Shown piece by piece: positions 18,386-27,357 of a stretch of DNA of 64,000 nt. Source of the DNA: Alphaproteobacteria bacterium (lineage in GTDB: Bacteria > Pseudomonadota > Alphaproteobacteria > Rhizobiales > Rhizobiaceae); assembly GCA_018823835.1 (NCBI GenBank), contig JAHJHT010000002.1, positions 124,001-188,000 on the forward strand, given 5' to 3'. A program made the translations under genes and the position numbers. The notes below the pieces were generated by a model. The model was not told where the DNA came from and did no database searches. It worked only from the letters and a program-made list of their open reading frames with translations. Position 1 is the first letter of the stretch. Every line of letters begins with the position of its first letter.

Positions 18386-20823
18386 CGCTGCCAAGCCACG
18401 CCCAGATCGTCGTCATCGGCGGCGGTATCATCGGCTGTTCGACGGCCTATCACCTGGCGCGCGACCACAAGGCCGACGTGGTGCTGCTCGAACAGGGCAA
18501 GCTGACCTCGGGCTCGACCTGGCATGCCGCCGGCCTCGTGGGACAGCTGCGGTCGTCGGCCTCGATCACCAAGGTGCTGAAATATTCCGTCGACCTCTAC
18601 AAGCAGCTCGAGGCCGAGACCGGCTTGGCGACCGGCTGGAAGATGACGGGCTGCCTGCGGCTCGCCACCAACCAGGACCGCTGGACGGAATACAAGCGGT
18701 TGGCGACGACGGCAAAAAGCTTCGGCATGGACATGCAGCTGGTGTCACCGGAGGAGGTGAAGAAGATGTGGCCGCTGATGGAGACCTCCGATCTCGTCGG
18801 CGCCTCCTGGCTGCCGACAGACGGACAGGCGAGCCCGTCCGACATCACCCAGTCGCTCGCCAAGGGGGCGCGCATGCATGGCGCCAAGATCCACGAGGAG
18901 GTGCGCGTCACCGGCTTCGAGATGAGCGGCAGGCGCATCACCGCCGTGAAGACGAACAAGGGCGACATCGCCTGCGACACGGTGGTGAACTGCGCCGGAC
19001 AATGGGCGCGGCAGGTCGGCGCGATGGCCGGCATCAACGTGCCGCTGCAGCCGGTCAAGCACCAGTACATCATCACCGAGAAGATCGACGGGCTGGCGAG
19101 TGACGCGCCGACGATCCGCGATCCCGACCGGCGCACCTATTTCAAGGAAGAGGTCGGCGGGCTGGTGATGGGCGGCTACGAGCCCAACCCGCAGGCCTGG
19201 ACGACGGGCGACGTGCCCAACGACTGGGAGTTCCGCCTGTTCGACGACGATTTCGACCATTTCGAGCAGCATATGGAACAGGCGATGGCGCGCATCCCGG
19301 CGCTGGAGACCGCCGGCGTCAAGCAGATGATCAATGGGCCGGAGAGCTTTACGCCCGACGGCAACTTCATCCTCGGCGCCGCGCCCGAATGCGCCAATAT
19401 GTATGTCGGCGCAGGCTTCAACGCCTTTGGCATCGCCTCGGGCGGCGGCGCCGGCTGGGTGCTGGCCGAGTGGACCATGGCCGGCGAGGCGCCGCTCGAT
19501 CTCTGGGTCGTCGATATCCGCCGCTTCTCCGACATGCACCGCGACCGGCAATGGGTCTGCGATCGCACGCTCGAGGCCTATGGCAAGCATTACACGATCG
19601 GCTTTCCGCACGAGGAGTACGATTCGGGCCGGCCGCGCATCGTGTCGCCACTCTACGAAAGGCTGAAGAAGCACAACGCCGTGTTCGGATCGAAGCTCGG
19701 CTGGGAACGGCCGAACTGGTTCGCGCCCGACGGCATGGAGCCCAGGGACGTCTATTCCATGGGCCGGCAGAACTGGTTCGAAACAGTCGGCGACGAGCAC
19801 CGGCACGTGCGCGAGCAGGTCGGCATCTTCGACCAGTCGTCCTTCGCCAAGTACGAGATGGCGGGCAGGGATGCGCAGAAGGCGCTCGACTGGATCTGCG
19901 CCAATGACGTGTCGAAGCCTGCCGGGCGGCTGACCTACACGCAGCTTCTCAACACGCGCGGCGGCATCGAGGCCGACCTGACCGTGGCGCGGCTGGCGGA
20001 GGACAGGTTCTACATCGTCACCGGAACCGGTTTCCGCACGCACGACCTCGCCTGGATCCAGGACCACATCGGCGACGAACTCGATGCCGGGCTGGTCGAC
20101 GTCACGGAGAGGTTCGGCACGCTGTCGCTGATGGGGCCGCTGGCACGCGACGTGCTTGCGGCGGTGACGAAAGCCGACGTCTCGAACGAGGCCTTCCCCT
20201 TCGGCCACGTACGCGAGATCGAGATTGCCGGCGCGACGGTGCGCGCGCTGCGCGTCACCTATGTCGGCGAACTCGGCTGGGAACTGCATATACCGATCGG
20301 CGCGACCGGCGAGGTGTTCGACGCGCTGATGGCGGCGGGCAAAGCGCATGACATCCGGCCGATCGGCTACCGGGCGCTGGAATCGCTGCGGCTTGAAAAG
20401 GGCTACCGCGCCTGGGGCTCCGACATCACGCCGAACGACACGCCCTTCGAGGCCGGGCTCGGCTGGGCCGTCAAGCTGCGCAAGAACACCGACTTCGTCG
20501 GGCGCGAGGCGCTGGGCAAGATCACCGGCGCGGCGCTGACGAAACGCTTTGCCGGCTTCACGGTCGAAGATCGGGGCGTCGTGCTGCTCGGCCGCGAGAC
20601 GATCCTGCGCAACGGCGAGCCGGTCGGCTACCTGACCAGCGGCGGCTACGGCTACACGGCGGGCAAGAGCATCGGCTACGGCTATGTCCGCAACGCCGAC
20701 GGCGTCAGCGACGACTTCCTGCAATCGGGCGACTACGAACTGGTGGTGGCGATGGAGCGCACAAGGGCGGCGATCCATCTCGAACCGCTCTACGATCCGA
20801 ACGCGGAACGGGTGAAGGCCTAG
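18382..20823 (+). CDS. sarcosine/dimethylglycine dehydrogenase-like FAD and folate (GcvT) protein
   Basis: 813 residues. An N-terminal DAO-type FAD domain (about 6-370, IVVIGGGIIGCSTAYHL) has His48 in STWHAAG, the residue that binds FAD covalently in mammalian sarcosine and dimethylglycine dehydrogenases. A linker (about 370-430) leads to a GcvT aminomethyltransferase domain (about 435-800), ending in EPLYDPNAERVKA. Such enzymes demethylate N-methyl amines and pass the one-carbon unit to tetrahydrofolate. The first codon overlaps the upstream kinase stop (ATGA). Kinases on both sides and a methyltransferase nearby suggest that the substrate belongs to an unassigned amine pathway. Confidence 0.9.
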   Translation: MTLPSHAQIVVIGGGIIGCSTAYHLARDHKADVVLLEQGKLTSGSTWHAAGLVGQLRSSASITKVLKYSVDLYKQLEAETGLATGWKMTGCLRLATNQDRWTEYKRLATTAKSFGMDMQLVSPEEVKKMWPLMETSDLVGASWLPTDGQASPSDITQSLAKGARMHGAKIHEEVRVTGFEMSGRRITAVKTNKGDIACDTVVNCAGQWARQVGAMAGINVPLQPVKHQYIITEKIDGLASDAPTIRDPDRRTYFKEEVGGLVMGGYEPNPQAWTTGDVPNDWEFRLFDDDFDHFEQHMEQAMARIPALETAGVKQMINGPESFTPDGNFILGAAPECANMYVGAGFNAFGIASGGGAGWVLAEWTMAGEAPLDLWVVDIRRFSDMHRDRQWVCDRTLEAYGKHYTIGFPHEEYDSGRPRIVSPLYERLKKHNAVFGSKLGWERPNWFAPDGMEPRDVYSMGRQNWFETVGDEHRHVREQVGIFDQSSFAKYEMAGRDAQKALDWICANDVSKPAGRLTYTQLLNTRGGIEADLTVARLAEDRFYIVTGTGFRTHDLAWIQDHIGDELDAGLVDVTERFGTLSLMGPLARDVLAAVTKADVSNEAFPFGHVREIEIAGATVRALRVTYVGELGWELHIPIGATGEVFDALMAAGKAHDIRPIGYRALESLRLEKGYRAWGSDITPNDTPFEAGLGWAVKLRKNTDFVGREALGKITGAALTKRFAGFTVEDRGVVLLGRETILRNGEPVGYLTSGGYGYTAGKSIGYGYVRNADGVSDDFLQSGDYELVVAMERTRAAIHLEPLYDPNAERVKA

Positions 20824-20849
20824 GCCCTCCATGCAGAGGCGCCTGGAAC

Positions 20850-20885
20850 TGCTGCGCCCGAAGGATTTCTAGCTTCGGCGCAGCA
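20850..20885. terminator. bidirectional hairpin between convergent genes
   Basis: TGCTGCGC with GCGCAGCA, extended inside by CGAAG/CTTCG with one bulged base, lies between the convergent flavoprotein and methyltransferase genes and overlaps the last codons of the latter. No strong U-tract follows, so a terminator role is an inference from position. Confidence 0.4.
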
Positions 20886-21501
20886 CCAGCCCGCGGCTCG
20901 GTACCGTGCCGGTCTCGCCGGGCATCGAGACATAGGGCTCAGTCTCCTCGACGCGGGTCAGAACCCCCTGCCCTTCCAGTTCGGCGATGCGGTCCGAAAA
21001 GCCGCCATCCCACAGCGTGTTCTTGACCGTCAGCACCAGCACGCCGCCGGGCCGGCAGATGCGCAGGAGCTCGTCCAGTCCCTCGATGCCGACATGCCCG
21101 GAGGTGAAGACGCCGGCCGAGACGATGCCGGCAAAGTGGCCGTCTGCGAAGGGCAGCGGGCCGCCTAGCGCCAGTCTGTGGAGCGCCTTGTAGACGCCCT
21201 TCCGGGCGGCCTGCGCCAGCATGCCTTCGGAAATGTCGAGCGCCTCGACATGCGGATAGCCCATGATGCCCAGCCATTCGCCGATCAGGCCGGTGCCGGC
21301 CCCGGCATCGAGCAAGGGTTCGGCGCCGCGCGGCAGATGGCGCGCCAGCAGCGCCAGGCAGATCGACGGGTGCCGGTAGCCGGCGACGGCCATCTCGTGA
21401 TCGTAGGTCTCGGACCAGCCGTCATAGAGCGCTGCAATCTCCTCGGGTCGCTTCGCCTCGTAGACGGCGCCGAGCGCGCCCTGGTGTCGTCCGTCAGCCA
21501 T
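20869..21501 (-). CDS. class I SAM-dependent methyltransferase
   Basis: About 210 residues. The glycine-rich SAM motif LLDAGAGTGLIGEWL is followed by VEALDISEGMLAQA and PFADGHFAGIVSAGVF, as in Williams-Beuren-type or Methyltransf_11 proteins. The acceptor is unknown. An in-frame start at 21552 (TTG) would add 17 residues; 21501 gives MADGRHQGALGAVY. It is convergent with the flavoprotein and divergent from the second phosphotransferase across about 98 bases, so it may act on the same metabolites. Confidence 0.82.
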   Translation of the reverse strand: MADGRHQGALGAVYEAKRPEEIAALYDGWSETYDHEMAVAGYRHPSICLALLARHLPRGAEPLLDAGAGTGLIGEWLGIMGYPHVEALDISEGMLAQAARKGVYKALHRLALGGPLPFADGHFAGIVSAGVFTSGHVGIEGLDELLRICRPGGVLVLTVKNTLWDGGFSDRIAELEGQGVLTRVEETEPYVSMPGETGTVPSRGLVLRRS

Positions 21502-21599
21502 ATGCCATTTCCCAATTCGCGACTTGATCCGGTGGTCTCGCATGTTACCCAAAGAGCGGGGGCCGCGGAACGGCCAATCGAAAAGGGGAGCTCGAGACG

Positions 21600-22502
21600 A
21601 TGTCGGAAGAACAGCAGGCCCGCGAAGCCATGGCGGCCATTCCGCTTCTGTCGGGATATCGCGGACCCGTCACCCGACTGGGCGGGCTGACCAACCTGGT
21701 GTTCCAGGCAGGGGAGCATTGCCTGCGCATTCCCGGCAAGGGCACCGAGGAATACATCAACCGCGCCAACGAGGCGGTGGCCGCGCGCGAGGCGGCGAAG
21801 GCGGGCGTCAGCCCCGAAGTGCTCCATTTCGACACGGCGGGCGTGATGGTCACGCGCTTCATCGACGGCGCCCAGACGATGTCGCCTGCGGCCTTCAAGC
21901 TGAATTCCGGGGCGCCGGCGCGAGCGGGCGAGGCGCTGCGAAAGCTGCATGTCTCGGGCGCCGTGTTTCCGTTCCGCTTCTACCTGTTCTCGATGATCGA
22001 CGACTACCTCAGGATCCTGTCGACCAAGGACGTCGTGCTGCCCAAGGGCTATCACGAGGTGTTGCGCGAATCCGAGGATATCCGAACGGCGCTGTCGGCG
22101 CATCCGGCGACGCTCGTCGCCTGTCATTGCGATCCGCTGTGCGAGAACTTCCTCGACACCGGGGATCGCATGTGGATCGTCGACTGGGAATATTCCGGCA
22201 TGAACGACCCGATGTGGGACCTCGGCGACCTGTCGGTGGAAGGCAAGTTCGGAGAGGAGCAGGAAGAAGAAATGCTGCTGGCCTATTTTTCCGGCGAGCC
22301 GAGGCCAGCCGAGCGCGGCCGCGTCGTCATCTACAAGGCGATGTGCGACCTCTTGTGGACCCTGTGGGGCCTGATCCAGCTGGCCAACGAGAACCCGGCC
22401 GAGGACTTCCGCGCCTATGCCGATGGGCGCTTCGCGCGGTGCAGGAAGCTCATGCAGGGCGCAGATTTTGCACGCCATCTTGAGGCGGTGCGCAAGGGCT
22501 GA
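21600..22502 (+). CDS. choline-kinase/APH-type phosphotransferase (second)
   Basis: 300 residues. RLGGLTNLVFQAG forms the ATP loop, HCDPLCENFLD is the Brenner motif and IVDWEYSGMNDPMWDLGDLS carries the metal-binding Asp and following helix, as in LicA-like choline kinases. It is a diverged relative of the phosphotransferase about 4 kb upstream rather than a recent copy. A ribosome site (GGGGAG) lies a few bases before the ATG. Its 3' end meets the asparagine synthetase stop within 10 bases. The substrate is probably an amino alcohol, by inference. Confidence 0.87.
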   Translation: MSEEQQAREAMAAIPLLSGYRGPVTRLGGLTNLVFQAGEHCLRIPGKGTEEYINRANEAVAAREAAKAGVSPEVLHFDTAGVMVTRFIDGAQTMSPAAFKLNSGAPARAGEALRKLHVSGAVFPFRFYLFSMIDDYLRILSTKDVVLPKGYHEVLRESEDIRTALSAHPATLVACHCDPLCENFLDTGDRMWIVDWEYSGMNDPMWDLGDLSVEGKFGEEQEEEMLLAYFSGEPRPAERGRVVIYKAMCDLLWTLWGLIQLANENPAEDFRAYADGRFARCRKLMQGADFARHLEAVRKG

Positions 22503-22512
22503 GGGCTTTCCG

Positions 22513-24372
22513 TCAGTTCGCGACGGTGCGCAACTTCCCTGCGAGATCGTCCGGCGATTCGCCACCGGCATAGAGGCGCAGGAACAGGTCCATGCCGACA
22601 AGGCGCATGCGCGAGACCGGGTCGCTGGCGGCAAGCCCGATCATGTCCGCAACGGCTGGCGCCGGCCACTTCATGACATCGCGCAAGGGGCCATTGGCCA
22701 GGATGCGCTCCGCGCCGGCCGACAATTCGGGCGCGATGCCGAAGCCGTTCTTCCTGGCATAGACGTTGCGCCTGGGTATGTGCTGCTCGGCGACCTTCTT
22801 GAGCAGCCATTTTCCGGTGCCGCGCCGGTGCTTGAAGCGCCGCGGCAGATGCATGGCGAAGTCGATGAGCGCATTCTCGATGAAGGGCACCCTGAGCTCC
22901 ACCGAGGCCGCCATGCTGATGCGGTCGTGCCGGTGCAGGAGATCGCCAAGGTAGGAATAGAGGTCGAAGACGCAGCCTGCCAGAAAGGCCCGATCACTGA
23001 GCGACCTGACCGGCTCCAGCCGGTCGAACAGCTTGGCCGGCAGGAAGGCGAGTTCCGGGGAGAGCGCGCGCATCCGGGCATGAACCTGGTCGGCACGCGG
23101 TCCCGACCGGAAAGGCGAGAACGGATCCACCATTCCCTTCCGGAGCCTGCTGGCGAGCAGGCCGCGCGGCAAGAGCCTGTCCCAGGGCGGCGACAGGAAC
23201 TGCCATTGCCGGGTGCGCTTGGCCTGGAAGGTATAGCCGCCGAACAGTTCGTCGGCACCCTCGCCGGTCAGCAGGACCTTGACGCCGTCGGCATGGCAAC
23301 GCTGCGCCAGGGCGAGGAGCGCGATGCGGCTGCCGTGCCAGCCGTCGCTTTCGAGATGCCAGATCATCTTCGGCCATAGGTCGAGGAACTGGTCCCTCCC
23401 GAGCGGCACGCGGCGCATCTCCACGCCGGCCCTGCGCGCCGTCAGTTCCGCGTCGGCGGCCTCGCTCTTGCCGAGCTGCGGGTCGACGACATAGGCGTGG
23501 ACCTCCGGCCGGAACTGCTTTGCAAGCGCCGTGATCAGCCCGGAATCGACGCCGCTGCTGCAGGCGGTCGCAAGCGACGTGTCCGCAATGCAGTGAAGGC
23601 CGACGCTCTGCTTCATCAGGCTTTCGAGCGCCTCGACGTGGACGGCATCCGAGGCGGTGTCGCCGACAATGCGGCCCGGATCGAGGCTCTCGAGCGGGTC
23701 CCAGAAGACCGACCTTTCGACCCCTTCGTGGGTGATCTTCCAGAGCCCGCCGGGCGGCAGCCGCTCGATGCCGTCGAAAAGGCTGTGGCCGGAATCGCGA
23801 TACTGCCCGGCGAGGCGGACCGTGACCTCGCGCGGGTCGACATCGCGGCAGAACCCGTCACAGGCGAGAATTGCCTTGTCCTCCGAGGCGAACAGGATGC
23901 GCTCCGCGGTTTCGGCCACCGACATCGGCTTGATGCCGAGGCGGTCGCGCGCCAGCCAGAGCTCGGCGCTGCGCAAATCGACATAGGCGAGCGCGAACAT
24001 GCCGTTGAACAGCGGCACGGCCTTGCGCGGCCCCCAGTGGTGCAGCGCCTGCAACACGACCTCGGTGTCGGATGCGGTGTGGAAGACGACGCCTTCGGCG
24101 CGCAGGTCGTCGCGCAGCGCCTTGAAATTGTAGACCTCGCCATTGAAGACCAGCACGCCTTGGCCGTCCTGAACCTGCATGGGCTGACGGGCGTCACGGG
24201 AGGTGTCGATGATGGTCAGGCGCTGGTGGCCGAAGGCAAGCCGGCCATTGTTCCAGCTGCCGCTGTCGTCGGGACCGCGATGCACGATCGCCCGCATCAT
24301 GTTCGCGACATCCGCTAGGTCCGTCTGGCCAACCGGACTGCGCTTGCGCCAGACCCCTGCAATTCCGCACAT
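22513..24372 (-). CDS. asnB: asparagine synthetase, glutamine-hydrolysing type
   Basis: 619 residues. The start is placed so that the glutaminase nucleophile is Cys2 (MCGIAGVW); a GGGGGAG site lies 9 bases upstream of the ATG at 24372. The glutaminase domain (about 1-205) has RGPDDSG and FNGEVYN. The synthetase domain has an ATP pyrophosphatase loop that reads CSSGVDSG instead of the usual SGGxDS, one Gly being Ser. LLTGEGADELFGGY follows. It makes asparagine or, in cluster-borne relatives, amidates other carboxylates. No biosynthetic cluster surrounds it, so either a housekeeping or a specialised role is possible. Confidence 0.88.
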   Translation of the reverse strand: MCGIAGVWRKRSPVGQTDLADVANMMRAIVHRGPDDSGSWNNGRLAFGHQRLTIIDTSRDARQPMQVQDGQGVLVFNGEVYNFKALRDDLRAEGVVFHTASDTEVVLQALHHWGPRKAVPLFNGMFALAYVDLRSAELWLARDRLGIKPMSVAETAERILFASEDKAILACDGFCRDVDPREVTVRLAGQYRDSGHSLFDGIERLPPGGLWKITHEGVERSVFWDPLESLDPGRIVGDTASDAVHVEALESLMKQSVGLHCIADTSLATACSSGVDSGLITALAKQFRPEVHAYVVDPQLGKSEAADAELTARRAGVEMRRVPLGRDQFLDLWPKMIWHLESDGWHGSRIALLALAQRCHADGVKVLLTGEGADELFGGYTFQAKRTRQWQFLSPPWDRLLPRGLLASRLRKGMVDPFSPFRSGPRADQVHARMRALSPELAFLPAKLFDRLEPVRSLSDRAFLAGCVFDLYSYLGDLLHRHDRISMAASVELRVPFIENALIDFAMHLPRRFKHRRGTGKWLLKKVAEQHIPRRNVYARKNGFGIAPELSAGAERILANGPLRDVMKWPAPAVADMIGLAASDPVSRMRLVGMDLFLRLYAGGESPDDLAGKLRTVAN

Positions 24373-24504
24373 GCGCTGCAACTCCCCCGACGGCACACGA
24401 AAGCATATCGCGTCGTGGTCGTCACGCTTCATGCGCAGGATCGAATCCTCGCGAAGCGAACGTCGGGAGTTCCAGAGAGAGCCCGTCGGTGCTAGGCTGG
24501 CCCC

Positions 24505-25122
24505 ATGTGGAAAATCGTCAGGCCCTTCATCGCTTTGGCTGTATGCGTCGGCAGCGGCGCGGCTTCAGCATGGGCGGCCGACACGCGAGGCCAGCCGGAT
24601 GGGCTGGAGCAGCCGGCGCTGCGTTTTGCCTTCTCTGCTGAATCGCCGCTCGTCGCCCGCGCCGAGCCGATCGAATCGCTAGAGAATGGCGTGCCCGGGG
24701 CCTACGTGTCGGCGATGACGCTCTACCGCGTGGCCCTGGCCAGCGGCCTGCAGCCGCCGCTCGTCGCCTCCGACCGTGTCTATGGCGACGACCTGGCCGG
24801 ACCGCTGCAGTGGACCTGGGCGACCGAGAACGGCGACGTGGTCACGCGGGTGGGCAAGGGAACCTTCCGGCTGTCCTTCGCGGCGGATGGCAGCGACTGG
24901 TTCAAGGAACTGAACTGCCTGATGGTGACCTGGCCCGGCGGCGACCAGCCGGCGGTGATGACGTGTGACGACGGGACCGAGCGCCGCATGACGGTGCCGT
25001 CGGACGGCGTGGTGATGATCGACGACGTCGCCTATGCCCGTGTCTTCCCGCGCGAGCCGCTGCCGCCTGAAGAAGACGTCATGACCATTGAGCTCGACGA
25101 AGGCTCCCAGTCGGTAGAATAA
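24505..25122 (+). CDS. secreted protein of unknown function
   Basis: 205 residues. A signal peptide (about 1-24, ending ASAWA) predicts export. The mature part is mostly beta-rich with two Cys (NCLMVTW and MTCDDG) that could form a disulfide, and a Glu/Asp-rich tail from about 180. I do not recognise a family. It is divergent from asnB with 132 bases between them and ends 15 bases before the convergent amidohydrolase stop, so the context gives no function. Confidence 0.7.
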   Translation: MWKIVRPFIALAVCVGSGAASAWAADTRGQPDGLEQPALRFAFSAESPLVARAEPIESLENGVPGAYVSAMTLYRVALASGLQPPLVASDRVYGDDLAGPLQWTWATENGDVVTRVGKGTFRLSFAADGSDWFKELNCLMVTWPGGDQPAVMTCDDGTERRMTVPSDGVVMIDDVAYARVFPREPLPPEEDVMTIELDEGSQSVE

Positions 25123-25137
25123 GAATTTCCGGTGATC

Positions 25138-26418
25138 TCAGCTGGTGTGGCGGCGGTTGACCTGTTTCGGCCGGCCGGGCAGCGTGAGCTGCGTGTCGCG
25201 GCGCGGGCGCTCGGCGACGACCTTGCCCCTCGAGACGACGCAGAGCCGTTCGGCGCGCAGACGCAAGGCTTCGACCGGGTTGCCGGCATCGAGCACGACG
25301 AGGCTGGCGCTCTTGCCGACCGCAAGCCCGAGATGGTCGAGGCCCATGATGGCGGCGTTGACGCCGGTGACCATGTCGAAGCAGTGCGCCATGTCGGCGG
25401 GGCTCGTCATCTGCGCGACGTGCAGGCCCATGAAGGCGACGTCGAGCATGTCGGCGGTGCCGAGCGGATACCAGGGATCGAGCACACAATCCTGGCCGAA
25501 GCCGACGCGGATGCCGGCCTTCAGCATTTCCGGCACGCGGGTCATGCCGCGGCGCTTGGGATAGGTGTCGTGGCGGCCCTGGATGACGATGTTGATCAGC
25601 GGATTGGGGATCGCCGAAACCCCGGCCTCGGCAATCAGCGGCAACAGCTTCGAGACGTAATAATTGTCCATCGAGTGCATGGAGGTGAGATGCGAGCCGG
25701 CGACGCGGCCGGAAAGGCCGAGGCGCTGCGTCTCGTAGGCAAGCTGCTCGATGTGGCGCGACAGCGGATCGTCGGTCTCGTCGCAATGCATGTCGACCAT
25801 CAGGCCGCGCTTTGCAGCGACTTCGCAAAGCTCGGTGACCGAGCGCGTGCCGTCGGCCATGCTGCGCTCGAAATGCGGGATGCCCCCGACGACATCGACG
25901 CCCATGTCGAGCGCTGCCAGCGTTATCTCCCGAGCCTTCGGCGCCCGGTAAAAACCGTCTTGCGGGAAGGCGACAAGCTGCAGATCGAGGTAGGGTTTTA
26001 CGATGTCGCGTACCGCCAGCAGGCCGCGCACGCCGGTCATGGCGTTGTCGTCGGACGTGTCGACATGGCTGCGGATGGCGAGCAGGCCCATCGAGACGGC
26101 CCAGTCGCAGTAGCGAAGCGCCCGCTCGATGACGGCTTCCTCGGTGAGCAGCGGCTTCAGCTCGCCCCAGAGGCCGATGCCTTCGAGCAGCGTGCCCGAC
26201 GCGTTGATGCGCGGAATGCCGTAGGACAGCGTTGCGTCCATGTGGAAATGCGGATCGACGAAGGGCGGCGAGACAAGGCAGCCCGTGGCGTCGACGGTGC
26301 GGCCGGCCTCGGCGTCGATGGACGGTTCGACCGCCGCGATCCTGTCGCCCTTGATCCCGATATCAACGGTCTTGCCGTCAGGCAGGATACCGCCCTTGAC
26401 GATAAGGTCAAAACTCAT
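25138..26418 (-). CDS. cytosine-deaminase-like amidohydrolase
   Basis: 426 residues of the amidohydrolase superfamily. FVDPHFHMDATLS carries the HxH metal site, MHCDETDD the third His, GSHLTSMHSMD the fourth, and GFGQDCVLDPW the catalytic Asp, in the cytosine/isocytosine deaminase pattern. The likely reaction is hydrolytic deamination of a pyrimidine or related base in the cytosol. The ATG at 26418 overlaps the upstream permease stop as ATGA; a longer open frame reaching 27165 is the permease in another frame. Being the last gene of a BMP-family importer operon, it probably acts on what that importer brings in. Confidence 0.88.
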   Translation of the reverse strand: MSFDLIVKGGILPDGKTVDIGIKGDRIAAVEPSIDAEAGRTVDATGCLVSPPFVDPHFHMDATLSYGIPRINASGTLLEGIGLWGELKPLLTEEAVIERALRYCDWAVSMGLLAIRSHVDTSDDNAMTGVRGLLAVRDIVKPYLDLQLVAFPQDGFYRAPKAREITLAALDMGVDVVGGIPHFERSMADGTRSVTELCEVAAKRGLMVDMHCDETDDPLSRHIEQLAYETQRLGLSGRVAGSHLTSMHSMDNYYVSKLLPLIAEAGVSAIPNPLINIVIQGRHDTYPKRRGMTRVPEMLKAGIRVGFGQDCVLDPWYPLGTADMLDVAFMGLHVAQMTSPADMAHCFDMVTGVNAAIMGLDHLGLAVGKSASLVVLDAGNPVEALRLRAERLCVVSRGKVVAERPRRDTQLTLPGRPKQVNRRHTS

Positions 26419-27356
26419 CTTTCGCCTTTCTGGTAGGGGATCATCAGCGCCTTGGGATAGGTGGCGCGACGCGCCACCAGGATAAGCGCCAGGATCGACA
26501 GTGCGTAGGGCATCATCAGGAAGATCTGGTAGGGCACGACGCCGCCGGTGATCTGCTGCAGGCGCACCTGATAGGCGTCGAAGGCGGCGAAGAGGATGGC
26601 GCCGAGCAGCGCCTTGCCGGGCCGCCAGGAACCGAACACCACAAGCGCGATGCAGATCCAGCCGCGGCCGTTGATCATGCCGAAGAAGAAGGAGTTGAAG
26701 GCCGACATGGTGAGGAAGGCGCCGCCGATCGCCATCAGCGCGCTGCCGGCCATGACAGCGCCGATGCGGATCGCTGTGACCGAGATGCCCTGCGCCTCGA
26801 CGGCGGATGGGTTTTCGCCGGCGGCGCGGATGGCGAGGCCAAGCGGTGTGCGGTAGAGCAGCCATACGACCAGCGCGACGGTGACGAAGGCGAGATAGGT
26901 GAGCGGCGTCTGCGCAAACAGCGCCTCGCCGATGACCGGAATTTTCGACAGGCCGGGTATGGGCAGCGGCTGGAAGGCGTCGATCTTGGGCGGCGAAGTG
27001 ACCTCCGGCAGCGCCAGCCGGTAGGTGAAATAGGTCAGGCTGGTGGCGAGCAGCGTAACGCCGATGCCCACCACATGCTGCGACAGGCCGAGCGGAACGG
27101 TGAGCGTGGCGTGCAGCAGGCCGAACATGGCGCCGGCAAGGGCCGCGACCGCAACGCCGGTCCAAAGGTCGCCGCCGGCGTAGACGGTGAACCAGCCGGC
27201 GAAGGCGCCGGCCGTCATGATGCCCTCGATACCGAGGTTGAGCACGCCGGCGCGCTCGCAGATCAGCTCGCCCATGGTGGCGAAGATCAGCGGCGAGGCG
27301 ATGCGGATCGCGGCGACCCAGAAGGAGGCGGTAAACAGGATCTCGACGACGTCCAT
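26415..27356 (-). CDS. BMP-type ABC importer, permease 2
   Basis: 313 residues, about eight helices, of the BPD_transp_2 family (YufQ-like), with RAGVLNLGIEGIM near the N-terminus and IRAAGENPSAVEAQGI in a cytoplasmic loop. It forms the inner-membrane channel with the permease encoded just upstream. The gene begins one base after that permease stops and ends overlapping the amidohydrolase start, so the three are translationally coupled. Confidence 0.9.
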   Translation of the reverse strand: MDVVEILFTASFWVAAIRIASPLIFATMGELICERAGVLNLGIEGIMTAGAFAGWFTVYAGGDLWTGVAVAALAGAMFGLLHATLTVPLGLSQHVVGIGVTLLATSLTYFTYRLALPEVTSPPKIDAFQPLPIPGLSKIPVIGEALFAQTPLTYLAFVTVALVVWLLYRTPLGLAIRAAGENPSAVEAQGISVTAIRIGAVMAGSALMAIGGAFLTMSAFNSFFFGMINGRGWICIALVVFGSWRPGKALLGAILFAAFDAYQVRLQQITGGVVPYQIFLMMPYALSILALILVARRATYPKALMIPYQKGER

Positions 27357-27357
27357 C

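Noticed and set aside
18745..20832. 695-codon minus-strand open frame
   Set aside because: Antisense of the flavoprotein gene, which has full domain support. No ribosome site or motif.
17495..22502. Aminoglycoside resistance genes
   Set aside because: The two phosphotransferases share the general APH fold, but their loops resemble choline-kinase-type enzymes and the context is metabolic.
25138..27165. Single 675-residue protein covering the amidohydrolase and part of a permease
   Set aside because: The N-terminal 249 residues are the permease gene in a wrong frame. ATGA overlap at 26415-26418 marks the real start.
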